The position numbers and the translations under genes were made by a program. 64,000 nt of DNA from an uncultured Pseudomonadota bacterium (GTDB lineage Bacteria > Pseudomonadota > Gammaproteobacteria > Steroidobacterales > Steroidobacteraceae), in the NCBI GenBank assembly GCA_903828595.1, contig CAIKMS010000033.1, positions 283,170 through 347,169 of the forward strand. Reading direction: 5' to 3'. A model generated the notes under the pieces. That model was not told where the DNA came from. It saw nothing but the letters and a program-made list of their open reading frames with translations, and made no database searches. This document shows, piece after piece, positions 1 through 8,017 of the stretch (positions within the stretch are counted from its first letter, which is position 1; each line of letters opens with the position of its first letter).

Positions 1-147
1 TAACTTGCGCCCCGACAGGGCTATCTCGGCAGCAGCCAGCACCGGCTTGGATACCGAACGATCAAAGGGCGTGGTCTCGCCGCGCTCCTTGACCGAATTA
101 GCAATCTCAGACAACCGGGTGCCACCAAATAACTTGTTTTTGCTCAT
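1..147 (-). CDS. parB: ParB-like partition protein, N-terminal fragment
   Basis: Only the first 49 codons are inside the window; the gene runs off the left edge. The reading begins MSKNKLFGGTRL and continues with an ERGETTPFDRSVSKP stretch. This is the style of basic N-terminus seen in plasmid ParB proteins, which bind centromere-like parS sites and stimulate the ParA ATPase. The start codon overlaps the stop of the upstream parA in an ATGA arrangement, so the two are translationally coupled, as in plasmid par operons. The ParB nuclease-like and HTH domains are not visible, so the name rests mainly on position after parA. Confidence 0.72.
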   Translation of the reverse strand, partial: MSKNKLFGGTRLSEIANSVKERGETTPFDRSVSKPVLAAAEIALSGRKL

Positions 148-1322
148 CAGGTAATCCCTCTCTGGTTCAGCAGCGCCCGCTTCGACGGCCAGTCTCGTAG
201 CATCGCTAACTCAATTTCACCAAACACCGAATCCATCATCTCCAGCACCTTTCGGGCCGGCTTGGGTTGCTCGTAGGGCCCGAGAAACTGCGCAGCTGAA
301 TTAATCACTTCGGAGGAGTGGAAAAAGACGCGCTGGAAGACAGACTCCCCAAAGCAGGTGCGCATCACCTCGAAGAACTGTTTCTGGCTTTCATAGCGCT
401 GATCAAACAGTGTGGTCAGCACCGATATCCAGCGATAGGATTTATCTGGCGCGATCTGCCCGACGTAATTGCGCACCATGCGAAAGAACTGCACCGTTGA
501 ACTGAAGTCGTACATCCTGGCCGCCGAGGGAACCAATAAGGCGTCGGCGGCGATCAGCACGTTAATGGAGATCATGCCGAGCGCCGGTGGCGAGTCGACC
601 AGAATCACGTCGTAACGATCAGCCACGGTCTGAATCCCGTTGCGCAGCTCGGAGAAAAAAGCCCGCCGTGCATCCGGTGAATCCTGCTCGGCAATGTGAA
701 CCACGATGGCGACCTCCGCTTCATAGAGCGCCAGACAGGCTGGGATAAGGTCGATATTCGGGAAATAGGTTTGACGTACCGCGTAATCGAGGGTCTTCTG
801 ATGCCCTGCCAGGTACGCCAACACGGTTTGATCCTGATCAATGTCGGCATCAGGTACGTACCCAAACATGGACGTGGTGGTCGCCTGACTGTCCGTATCA
901 ATCACCAGGACGCGATAGCCCTGTAATGCAAGGTAATGGGCAAAGTTCACGCACGTGGTGCTTTTGCCTACGCCACCTTTAAAGTTCTGACAGGCAATTA
1001 CCACCGGTTGGTCGGTCGCCGGATCGCGCCACGGCAGCGTGCCGAAGTGCTGACGAAATGCCTGCACTTGCGCCAGTGTGTAACCAACCCTGCGGTTGTT
1101 ATTCGGGTTACGGGGAGTTACGTCGAGCCCAATTTCACTCTCCGCGCGCGCTAGAGTAGTGCGATCGCGACCGACCATGGCGGCGGCCTCGGAAGGGCTA
1201 AAAAGACGCTTCAACTCTTTCTGCTGATGCGGCTCTTGCCCCAGCTCATGCATACGGTGTAAAAAGTTCTCGCTGTTCGCGAGGATATCCTCAAGCTTGT
1301 CAACGGCTAATACGGCTGGCAC
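147..1322 (-). CDS. parA: ParA-type partition ATPase (P1/type Ia class)
   Basis: This is a Walker-type ATPase that would segregate the replicon together with ParB. From the chosen GTG start the protein is 391 residues. It has an N-terminal helix-turn-helix-like region (FSPSEAAAMVGRDRTTLARAE), typical of long ParA proteins that also repress their own operon. The deviant Walker A motif KGGVGKST follows at about residues 115-122, then VLVIDTDSQATTT and VDSPPALG. The frame stays open up to 1430 and would overlap repA. However, the GTG at 1322 is preceded by a good GGAGG ribosome site (1326-1330 on the complement) and leaves a normal divergent promoter gap, so I prefer it. The stop overlaps the parB start. 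The family call is strong; the exact start is less certain. Confidence 0.9.
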   Translation of the reverse strand: MPAVLAVDKLEDILANSENFLHRMHELGQEPHQQKELKRLFSPSEAAAMVGRDRTTLARAESEIGLDVTPRNPNNNRRVGYTLAQVQAFRQHFGTLPWRDPATDQPVVIACQNFKGGVGKSTTCVNFAHYLALQGYRVLVIDTDSQATTTSMFGYVPDADIDQDQTVLAYLAGHQKTLDYAVRQTYFPNIDLIPACLALYEAEVAIVVHIAEQDSPDARRAFFSELRNGIQTVADRYDVILVDSPPALGMISINVLIAADALLVPSAARMYDFSSTVQFFRMVRNYVGQIAPDKSYRWISVLTTLFDQRYESQKQFFEVMRTCFGESVFQRVFFHSSEVINSAAQFLGPYEQPKPARKVLEMMDSVFGEIELAMLRDWPSKRALLNQRGIT

Positions 1323-1347
1323 ACTGGCCTCCAGATAGATCTGAACA

Positions 1348-1382
1348 CACGGATTTTGAGCCGAAGTTAGCGCAAATCCGTG
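1348..1382. promoter_or_regulatory. Inverted repeat in the parA-repA divergent promoter gap
   Basis: Two perfect 9-bp arms, CACGGATTT (1348-1356) and AAATCCGTG (1374-1382), are separated by 17 bases. They lie between the divergent starts of parA (1322) and repA (1414). The position suits an operator for ParA autorepression or RepA autoregulation. The pairing is directly visible; the function is inferred. Confidence 0.5.
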
Positions 1383-1413
1383 CGCAGCGCCACGATGGCG
1401 ATAAAGAGGGCCG

Positions 1414-2535
1414 ATGGCTAACGCCGTCATTGACGAAAAAGAAGCCGAGCTCCAAGCCCGTCTTGCACGCTATTTAAGCCTGGGATACTCCCATGAGCGT
1501 GCATTAGGGCAGCTCTTGCTCGCTCGTTTTCCGGTCGAACTGCTTAAAAAGCATTTCCCCAACTTACCCGAATCCGCCTTTCAGTTGAGCCTGCCGCCAG
1601 CGATCACGCCACCGGAACTGCGCGTCTTTCATGCGCCCACTTTTAGCAATCCCGTTTATCGTGGCCAGCCTGAAACCGAGACTCTTCGTTCGACCGTAAA
1701 CAACCTACAAGAGCAGGCCGAAGCAGGGGAGGGCGTGTCGTTTCATTACGTACCGCTGATCCAATGTTCATTTCCCCACGCCGATCCCGGCCATGCCCTG
1801 GGATTCACGCGAAAGAACGGCTGGCTCGAGCTCACCCTGGGTACGACACGTCCCGAAGGCGGACTACCGTACGGAGTCCCGGCGCGCCTGCTTACTATTT
1901 ATTGCACGTCCGAAGCGGTACGAACTCGCTCACCGGAGATCTACCTGGGCAAGACGGTGCACGAATTCTTGAGGCGGCTTGATGTCCCGGTCACCCGTGG
2001 GGAGCGCGGCAGTCTGCGAACCTACGCGAACCAACTCCTGCGTCTGATTCACTGCACGTTGACCATCGATGAAAACCTGCGAGACACCAGTGGACGCGCG
2101 GGACTGCACATTCGTCAGGCGTTATTCGCTGAGGAAGCTCGCCTATGGTGGGACGATGATCGTGCCGTAGGGGAGGGTAGCTCGCTGATACTGTCCCAGG
2201 TCTTGTTTAATTCGATTTTAGAACGCTCGGCCCCGTTAGCCACGCAGGCCATCAAAGCTCTGCGTAAGAGTCCGATGGATCTGGACGTCTACGCTTGGCT
2301 TGTCCATCGCCTGTTTCACCTAAGCAAGCCAAGCAGCATCAGCTGGCTGCAACTGTCAGAGCAATTTGGGCACAGTTATCAGGAACTGCGCTTCTTTAAA
2401 CGGTTTTTTTCCGACTCGTTGAAGCGAGTGCTCAAGGTTTATCCTGATGCGAACCTAAAAGTCAGTGACAACGGGCTGCTTTTATTGCCTTCTAGACCTC
2501 ACGTTTTGCCGCGAACCCGTTTGCCAAAACTGTAA
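1414..2535 (+). CDS. repA: Plasmid replication initiator RepA (RepA_C-like)
   Basis: This 373-residue protein resembles the 'plasmid encoded RepA' family of theta-replication initiators. The centre carries the family hallmarks in order: a PYGVPARLLTIY segment, then SEAVRTRSPEIYLG, HEFLRRLDVPVTRGERG, and a basic region leading to YAWLVHRLFHL and a winged-helix-like C-terminus. The initiator would bind iterons and open the origin; three GTTGCATCTCTC repeats lie directly downstream, which fits. The ATG at 1414 has an AGAGGG ribosome site and is divergent from parA. The protein appears full length with no frameshift. The family assignment comes from pattern recognition, not a search. Whether the origin is active is unknown. 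Confidence 0.8.
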   Translation: MANAVIDEKEAELQARLARYLSLGYSHERALGQLLLARFPVELLKKHFPNLPESAFQLSLPPAITPPELRVFHAPTFSNPVYRGQPETETLRSTVNNLQEQAEAGEGVSFHYVPLIQCSFPHADPGHALGFTRKNGWLELTLGTTRPEGGLPYGVPARLLTIYCTSEAVRTRSPEIYLGKTVHEFLRRLDVPVTRGERGSLRTYANQLLRLIHCTLTIDENLRDTSGRAGLHIRQALFAEEARLWWDDDRAVGEGSSLILSQVLFNSILERSAPLATQAIKALRKSPMDLDVYAWLVHRLFHLSKPSSISWLQLSEQFGHSYQELRFFKRFFSDSLKRVLKVYPDANLKVSDNGLLLLPSRPHVLPRTRLPKL

Positions 2536-2539
2536 AAAC

Positions 2540-2728
2540 GTTGCATCTCTCTCGAGATCCGCTCGATCTTCGATTCTAAACTCAATAATTTTCTTTATAA
2601 AACATGAGGTTAGAACATGCTCCTTACCCCCAAAGCGATGCCTGTTGCATCTCTCACGCCTGCGTGTAAGTCATTGATTTGTTTGATATAACCCTGCAGC
2701 AGATCTCAGCGAAAGCGTTGCATCTCTC
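2540..2728 (+). repeat. Iteron-like direct repeats GTTGCATCTCTC
   Basis: The 12-mer GTTGCATCTCTC occurs exactly at 2540-2551, 2644-2655 and 2717-2728. The last two copies extend to GTTGCATCTCTCACGC. Start-to-start spacings are 104 and 73 bases, so the copies are not strictly helically phased as in classic tandem iterons. A weaker relative (GTGGCATTACTCCC) follows near 2759. Placement just after repA suggests RepA binding sites. Confidence 0.6.
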
Positions 2729-2989
2729 ACGCTCGAGCGTCACAACTCTCAACAAAAGCGTGGCATTACTCCCTTAGAGCCGTAGCAACACTACAAAACT
2801 AGCTCATAAGCTCATGATAAACATGAATTTATCGGCTTTCCCCTGTAGTTTCCGGTAGTTCCTTTAATTAAATCCATTGCTGACGCGTGAGACTTGAGAC
2901 CCCAAGAACCAGAAACACACTAAAACAAGAGCAACGCGTCAATTATCGCGCTCACGACTACGGCGACTCCCCGTACACGCTACACACCC

Positions 2990-3008
2990 ACCCGGCATTA
3001 CGCCGGGT
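2990..3008. promoter_or_regulatory. Inverted repeat in the virB2 leader
   Basis: ACCCGGC and GCCGGGT form a perfect 7-bp stem around ATTAC. The repeat ends 30 bases before the virB2 ATG and about 17 bases before its GAAGGAG ribosome site. It could be an operator for a transfer repressor or an RNA hairpin in the leader. No U-run follows, so a terminator is unlikely. Confidence 0.35.
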
Positions 3009-3038
3009 ACCCACTGTACCGTTTGAAGGAGAGTCCCC

Positions 3039-3344
3039 ATGCAAGTCCCCCAGCGCCTCAACGGCATGACCCGAAACGTCCGGCCTTTGGCTTACCTCGC
3101 ACTACTCAATGCCCATCTCGCCGTTGCGCAAACGAGTCCGTTCGCAACCGGCGCCAGCGCGCTACAAACCAACCTACTGACCATCTTGGCACCCGTGGCC
3201 ATTATTGCGGTCATGGTATTAGGCGTTGCCGCCTGGTTTAACCGTATCAGTTGGAGTTGGATGGTTGGTGGAGTGGCCGGCATCGTCATGGTATTTGGCG
3301 CCTCCCAAGTCGTGGCATGGATCCGCGGGCTGTTTGGCGTATGA
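3039..3344 (+). CDS. virB2: VirB2-like major pilin of the T4SS
   Basis: This 101-residue protein has an N-terminal signal-like segment ending near AVAQTSPF, followed by two hydrophobic helices (TILAPVAIIAVMVLGVAAWF and WMVGGVAGIVMVFGASQVVAW). That is the layout of VirB2/TrbC pilins, which assemble the conjugative pilus after leader cleavage. It has a strong GAAGGAG ribosome site 8 bases upstream. It is the first gene of a compact run to virB11, and its stop overlaps the virB3 start (ATGA). The size and position make the call strong although pilins are poorly conserved in sequence. Confidence 0.87.
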   Translation: MQVPQRLNGMTRNVRPLAYLALLNAHLAVAQTSPFATGASALQTNLLTILAPVAIIAVMVLGVAAWFNRISWSWMVGGVAGIVMVFGASQVVAWIRGLFGV

Positions 3345-3685
3345 GCACCGCCAACTCCAACGCTACCGGCATAGTCGCCGACACGCTGTTTGTGGCACTA
3401 ACCCGACCGGCCATGGCACTCGGGGTGCCTTATGCGGTCCTGCTCAGTAACGCCGTTATCACCGTCGAGGCCTTTCTGATCGGGAAGAACTTGTTCTGTC
3501 TGCTGATCTGCCTACCGCTACACGCGCTGTCGCGTCTGGCCTGTTACTCAGAGCCAAGGTACTTCGAACTTTGGTCGGCCTGGGCGCGCTATGCCATACA
3601 ACATGCCCTGGCTAATGCGAGCTATTGGCGGGGCAGAACATTTTCACCTCTGCCCATCCCACGTCGCCCCGTGGTGCGACCATGA
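3341..3685 (+). CDS. virB3: VirB3-like inner-membrane T4SS protein
   Basis: This 114-residue protein would sit in the inner membrane and help pilus assembly with VirB4. It shows the VirB3 signature: DTLFVALTRPAMALGVPYAVLL near the N-terminus, then a hydrophobic hairpin (ITVEAFLIGKNLFCLLICLPLH). It ends with a soluble tail containing the ARYAIQHALAN segment. The ATG at 3341 overlaps the virB2 stop; an upstream extension of the frame would lie inside virB2 and is not needed. Its own stop overlaps the virB4 start. Confidence 0.88.
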   Translation: MSTANSNATGIVADTLFVALTRPAMALGVPYAVLLSNAVITVEAFLIGKNLFCLLICLPLHALSRLACYSEPRYFELWSAWARYAIQHALANASYWRGRTFSPLPIPRRPVVRP

Positions 3686-6138
3686 TGGCCCGTTCATCCG
3701 CCGCTTTAAGCAGCAAATCCCGATCCCGTGCCGATATCGGTTTACCTGATCTTGTTCCCTACACGGTCTTATTGAACCCCTACGTCATCCATACCCGTAA
3801 GGACTGTTACGTGCAGGCCTTTCGCATAAGCGGATGCAGCTTTGAGACCAGTGACGACTCTATGATCAACGACTGGCACGATCGCCTGAACATGCTCTGG
3901 CGAACGATCGCCGATCCTAGCTTGTCGATCTGGTGTCATCTGATTCGGCGTAGCGTAGCCCCGAGTTTCAACAAAACCGGCCTAGGCGGTTTCGCGGCTG
4001 ATTTGCACAGGCACTATCAGGACCGGCTCGACCAAGAACTGCTGAGAAGTAATCAGTGGTATCTGGCAATCGCCTATAAGCCGGCAAGATCTGCGACCGG
4101 TCCCATGCGTCGCTACATCCAGCGAACCACCACGGGAGATGAAGACAACACAACTCAGACGCTGGCGCATTGCGAACGACTGAGCGATCAAATTCTCTCG
4201 GCACTGCAGCGCTATGACATTGAACGGCTGGGTGTGTACGGCTCCAACGGAATTACGTATTCCGCCTTACTTGACTACCTCGGTCTACTGATCAACGCCG
4301 ACGAAATGCCAACACCCTTGCCGGCGTTACACACGGCTGAGGTTCTTTGCATTAATCGGCCACTGATCGGCGTCGATGCTATCGAATATCGAGCGCCAAC
4401 TACCCGCAGGCTGGGCGCCTTTTTAGCAATTAAAGAATATCCCAATCCGTCCTCAGCAGGCATGTTGAACGGGCTACTGAAAGCCAATTTTTCATTCGTT
4501 TTGACCCAAAGCTTTACCTTCTTACCTAAGCCTACGGCTCAGGGTCTGTTATCCCAGCAATTTAATCGCATGCGTAGCGCGGGAGATCTGGCCGTCTCAC
4601 AAACCGCCGCTTTGAAATCGGCAATGGATCAGTTGGCCGGCAATCAGTTTGTTTTAGGTGACCACCACTTAAGTTTGCAGGTCCTCTCAGAAGCCCGCAG
4701 CACCTGGGATGACTCGAGCAACTTGTCGGCTACACTGGAAATGAACGTCGCCGCCGCCCGCGTTATCCTCGGTGATGCAGGCATTGTGACCGCTCGTGAA
4801 GATCTCGCTATCGAAAGTGCCTATCGCGCTCAGTTGCCTGCCAACTTTGCCGATCGACCGCGTAAATCACCGATCACCAGTCGAAATTTCGCTGGGATGG
4901 CATCGTTTCACAACTACCCCGAGGGCCGAGCGCGCGGTAACCACTGGGGCGATGCCCTGGCTCTACTGAAAACCAGTAGCGGAGGTCCTTACTACTACTC
5001 ACTACACGCAAGTGACCCCAATGACCCTGAGGGTGGCAGCCGTCGCGACACCGGCCATACCTTTATGTGTGGACCAACAGGCTCAGGCAAGACGGTGTTA
5101 CTGGGTTTTTGCGTTGCGCATTTAACGCGCCAAATGGCCACGCAAGTGGTGTTTGATAAAGATCACGGCCTTGAGCTGCTAATTGGCGCTCTAGGTGGCG
5201 AATACCGTTCATTAGCGAACTGCCAGGACACGGGGATTAATCCATTACATCTGGAGCCTAACGCCGATAACGTCCAATTTTTACGAAGCTGGATAGAGCA
5301 GCTGGTGCGCGCCCCTAATGAATCACTGACTGCACAACAGCAGGCCGCGTTAGTTCGTGCATTGAACGGAACTCTGGCGCTACCGCTACAGGCCCGAAAA
5401 CTCTCTCGCCTAATCGAATTTCTAGATCCTACTGATTCCGGCGGCTTACACGCGCGCCTTTCACGCTGGTGTCGTTCTGAAAACGGTAACTACGGCTGGG
5501 TATTCGATAATGATGAGGACCGCGTGGTGCCGTTGCTCTCTGCGAGCTCGCTAATTGGATTTGATGTCACGGATTTTTTGCGGACACCGGAAATCCGTGG
5601 CCCGATGGCGGCTTATTTATTTCACATCGTCCGCGCCCTGATTGATGGGCGTCGCCTGGTCGTGTGGATGGATGAGTTTTCGACCCTGCTCGACGATCCC
5701 AGCTTCTCAAACTTTTCAAAGGATGGACTAAAGACCTGGCGAAAACTCAATGCCGTTGCGGCATTCGCCACTCAGTCTCCGTCTGACGTTTTGCGAAGCT
5801 CGATAGCCCGAACACTCATCGAACAAACCCCGACAAAAGTTTTTTTCCCTAACCCTGACGCGGATCGGGAGGAACACATCACGGGCTTGGGACTGTCAGA
5901 ACGCGAGTATCAGATCATTCGCCATCAGCTAGCACCGGGCTCCCGACAGTTTCTCCTCAAGCAAGGCCCGGCCAGCGTCGTGTGTGAACTCAATCTGAAG
6001 GGCATGACCTTCGAACTTGCCGTGATTTCTGGCCGGGCTGAGTCCGTGCGGAAAATGCATCACTTGAAATCACTTTTTGGTTCCAAACCCGAGTTCTGGT
6101 TACCCCATCTAATGACCGTTGGAGAGCCCCTATGCTGA
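3682..6138 (+). CDS. virB4: VirB4-type T4SS ATPase
   Basis: This 818-residue ATPase powers pilus biogenesis and DNA transfer at the cytoplasmic face. It has an N-terminal CagE/TrbE/VirB domain, then Walker A GPTGSGKT at about residues 464-471. The Walker B segment LVVWMDEFSTL is near 664, followed by ATQSPSDVL and an arginine-finger-like region. The length is typical of the family. I start it at the ATG at 3682, which overlaps the virB3 stop (ATGA). An in-frame ATG further upstream would bury 19 codons in virB3. The stop overlaps virB5. Confidence 0.95.
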   Translation: MMARSSAALSSKSRSRADIGLPDLVPYTVLLNPYVIHTRKDCYVQAFRISGCSFETSDDSMINDWHDRLNMLWRTIADPSLSIWCHLIRRSVAPSFNKTGLGGFAADLHRHYQDRLDQELLRSNQWYLAIAYKPARSATGPMRRYIQRTTTGDEDNTTQTLAHCERLSDQILSALQRYDIERLGVYGSNGITYSALLDYLGLLINADEMPTPLPALHTAEVLCINRPLIGVDAIEYRAPTTRRLGAFLAIKEYPNPSSAGMLNGLLKANFSFVLTQSFTFLPKPTAQGLLSQQFNRMRSAGDLAVSQTAALKSAMDQLAGNQFVLGDHHLSLQVLSEARSTWDDSSNLSATLEMNVAAARVILGDAGIVTAREDLAIESAYRAQLPANFADRPRKSPITSRNFAGMASFHNYPEGRARGNHWGDALALLKTSSGGPYYYSLHASDPNDPEGGSRRDTGHTFMCGPTGSGKTVLLGFCVAHLTRQMATQVVFDKDHGLELLIGALGGEYRSLANCQDTGINPLHLEPNADNVQFLRSWIEQLVRAPNESLTAQQQAALVRALNGTLALPLQARKLSRLIEFLDPTDSGGLHARLSRWCRSENGNYGWVFDNDEDRVVPLLSASSLIGFDVTDFLRTPEIRGPMAAYLFHIVRALIDGRRLVVWMDEFSTLLDDPSFSNFSKDGLKTWRKLNAVAAFATQSPSDVLRSSIARTLIEQTPTKVFFPNPDADREEHITGLGLSEREYQIIRHQLAPGSRQFLLKQGPASVVCELNLKGMTFELAVISGRAESVRKMHHLKSLFGSKPEFWLPHLMTVGEPLC

Positions 6139-6848
6139 ATTTCCCCCGCGCCCTGTTAGGACTTGTTTTGAGTGTGTGCGTGATGAGCCCGGTGGAGGCC
6201 CAGATTGCCGTTTTTGATTTTGAATCGTTCCTGCAACTTCAAGAGGAGGTGGCCTATTGGCGACAACAGCTGGCTGCCATGCAGTACCAGGTAACTACAG
6301 CGAAGCAACAGCTAGCCTCAACGACTGGGAATCGAAACATGGGCTTTATTCAGAATATGTCAAATTCTCAACGCAACTACTTACCAACTGCCGTGTCAGG
6401 AATCTCGCCCGAATCGACCATCAAAGCTCTGGGGTCAAGACCTGTCGGTGCGGCCTTTGATCAAGCCCTTCGTGATCAATCTGTGCTCACGCCTGCGATC
6501 ACTCGTGAGTTGTCCAAAGGCGACCTAGCCGTGGTTCAGGCCCGTCGCGCTAGCAGCGCGGCACGCGCGGCGATGATGCAAGTGGCTATTGCTGCTGCGA
6601 GCGATCGTTTCACCGCAATCCAAGGGCTTATTAATCAGATCGACCGCGCGCCAGATTCCAAAGCCAGTATGGACCTGCAGGCCCGTATCAGTGCGGAAGT
6701 GGCAATGACGATTAACGAGACGGCAAAACTTTCTGCTCTATCGAGTTGGAACGATTCGACGATGGCGGCACTGCAAACACAAATCCGCGAAACGGCTAGC
6801 AATGCTCATGGGCTGTTCACAGGCCGCTTTCATCCGACGACGCCCTGA
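6132..6848 (+). CDS. virB5: VirB5-like minor pilin / pilus tip protein
   Basis: This is a 238-residue secreted protein. A signal peptide (LLGLVLSVCVMSPVEAQ) is followed by a largely helical, Gln- and Ala-rich body with coiled-coil character (LQEEVAYWRQQLAAMQYQV). A C-terminal helix contains ALQTQIRET. This matches VirB5/TraC minor pilins, which sit at the pilus tip and contact recipients. The call relies on the signal peptide, size, helical content and location between virB4 and virB6, as is normal for this fast-evolving family. It overlaps the virB4 end by 7 bases. Confidence 0.82.
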   Translation: MLNFPRALLGLVLSVCVMSPVEAQIAVFDFESFLQLQEEVAYWRQQLAAMQYQVTTAKQQLASTTGNRNMGFIQNMSNSQRNYLPTAVSGISPESTIKALGSRPVGAAFDQALRDQSVLTPAITRELSKGDLAVVQARRASSAARAAMMQVAIAAASDRFTAIQGLINQIDRAPDSKASMDLQARISAEVAMTINETAKLSALSSWNDSTMAALQTQIRETASNAHGLFTGRFHPTTP

Positions 6849-6861
6849 AGGAGAACGAACG

Positions 6862-7851
6862 ATGTTCTTTTCACAATTTCTCAATTGGCTAACGGTGCAG
6901 CTACAGACCTATGTGAGCGTTCAAGCCGTTACGGCCGGCCGCTCTCTTGCGCCAGCCGCTTCGATATTCGCAAGTATCTATGTCATGGGTTGGGGCTATC
7001 TAGCTCTAACCGGCGCAATCGCTGAACCACTGATCGACGCGGTCCGGCGGATACTGATTCTGGCCATTGTCCTGGGCGTCTCGCTGCATCTTTGGCTCTA
7101 CAACGACGTCCTGGTCGCCCTTATTGTTCAGGGACCTAAAGACTTAGCAGCGACTTTTCTCGGCGCGCCTGATCCCATAAAAATAATTGACACCATCTGG
7201 GAGAAGGGGGGTGCATGCGCCGACACCTTATGGAACCGGGGAGGTGTTCTGTCCGGGGAGGTCGGATTTTATCTTGCCGGCCTTTCCGTCTGGCTCATCG
7301 TTGGTACGCTCTGTCTGTACTGCGCATTTTTGCTGTCTCTGTCACAGATCGCCACTGCAATTTTGCTTGCCTTAGGCCCGCTGTTTGTCCTGGCATGCTT
7401 GTTTGATAGAACGCGCATGCTCTTTGACTCCTGGATCAGTCAACTAATCAACTACAGCTTGGTGGGGCTGCTCGTTGCCATGGTTGCCGGTCTTCTACTG
7501 CAACTGATAGCCACTTTCGCTGATCAAACAGCGGCTCTAGGGTCAGCTTTGTCAACAGTCGATGTATTGGACCTGTTGCTGGCCTCCGCAATAGCGTTTT
7601 TGTTACTTAAACAGGTTTTACCCATTGCGGCTGGCTTATCCCGCGGCGCATCGCTATCCACGATGGGCGCCTTCTCCTCCTCGATACGAATCGCCTCTCG
7701 ATCCACTTCAGCAATTGGGACAGCGGCATGGAATTTGCTCCCCGCCGAAACGTCTCGTGGAGTCCAGGAAATAACTGAAGTTTCCGAATCAACTGCCTTA
7801 AGCGCAACACGGCGCTTCATACGGCCCTTTTGGGCACAAAAAAATAATTGA
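6862..7851 (+). CDS. virB6: VirB6-type polytopic T4SS channel protein
   Basis: This is a 329-residue inner-membrane protein with several hydrophobic segments, for example ILILAIVLGVSLHLWLY, LAGLSVWLIVGTLCLYCAFLL and LVGLLVAMVAGLLLQL. It carries the TrbL/VirB6 feature AILLALGPLFVLACLF. VirB6 forms part of the inner-membrane platform that DNA crosses. The ATG at 6862 follows a clear GAAGGAGAACGAAC ribosome region; the frame is open upstream into virB5 but that start lacks a comparable site. The C-terminal tail after about residue 270 is Ser/Thr rich and hydrophilic. Confidence 0.92.
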   Translation: MFFSQFLNWLTVQLQTYVSVQAVTAGRSLAPAASIFASIYVMGWGYLALTGAIAEPLIDAVRRILILAIVLGVSLHLWLYNDVLVALIVQGPKDLAATFLGAPDPIKIIDTIWEKGGACADTLWNRGGVLSGEVGFYLAGLSVWLIVGTLCLYCAFLLSLSQIATAILLALGPLFVLACLFDRTRMLFDSWISQLINYSLVGLLVAMVAGLLLQLIATFADQTAALGSALSTVDVLDLLLASAIAFLLLKQVLPIAAGLSRGASLSTMGAFSSSIRIASRSTSAIGTAAWNLLPAETSRGVQEITEVSESTALSATRRFIRPFWAQKNN

Positions 7852-7861
7852 AGGAATCGCG

Positions 7862-8017
7862 ATGAAAATAAGAAAGCTTTGGCTGACTTACTGCCTGTTG
7901 CCGCTCTTGGCAGGTGCTTGCGGACTTGTACATCCCAAACCCTGTGATGGTCGGGCAACACCCGTAAATATCAATGGGATTCACCCAACGGAGATCATGG
8001 TAAATGGACAGCGATAA
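7862..8017 (+). CDS. virB7: VirB7-like small lipoprotein
   Basis: This 51-residue gene is easily missed. It encodes MKIRKLWLTY, then a hydrophobic stretch ending in the lipobox LAGAC, with the acylatable Cys at residue 20. The mature peptide is only 32 residues and has one further Cys (PKPCDG, residue 28). Agrobacterium VirB7 is likewise a tiny lipoprotein that disulfide-bonds to VirB9 and anchors the outer-membrane core complex. A GAAGGA ribosome site precedes the ATG. The gene overlaps virB8 by 14 bases, and its place between virB6 and virB8 is the canonical one. Confidence 0.85.
   Translation: MKIRKLWLTYCLLPLLAGACGLVHPKPCDGRATPVNINGIHPTEIMVNGQR

Larger units (their letters stand above)
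2536..3038. other. Non-coding stretch between repA and virB2, candidate origin
   Basis: No convincing gene lies in these ~500 bases. The stretch contains three near-identical iteron-like repeats (2540-2728), a degenerate copy around 2757-2772, and an AT-richer segment at roughly 2780-2880. It also holds a GC-rich inverted repeat just before virB2 (2990-3008). Iterons next to an AT-rich segment, directly downstream of the initiator gene, are the usual layout of a theta-type oriV. No DnaA box was confirmed. Confidence 0.5.

Noticed and set aside
1323..1430. Longer ParA start overlapping repA
   Set aside because: The extension has no ribosome site and would cover the divergent promoter and inverted repeat; GTG at 1322 has GGAGG at good spacing.
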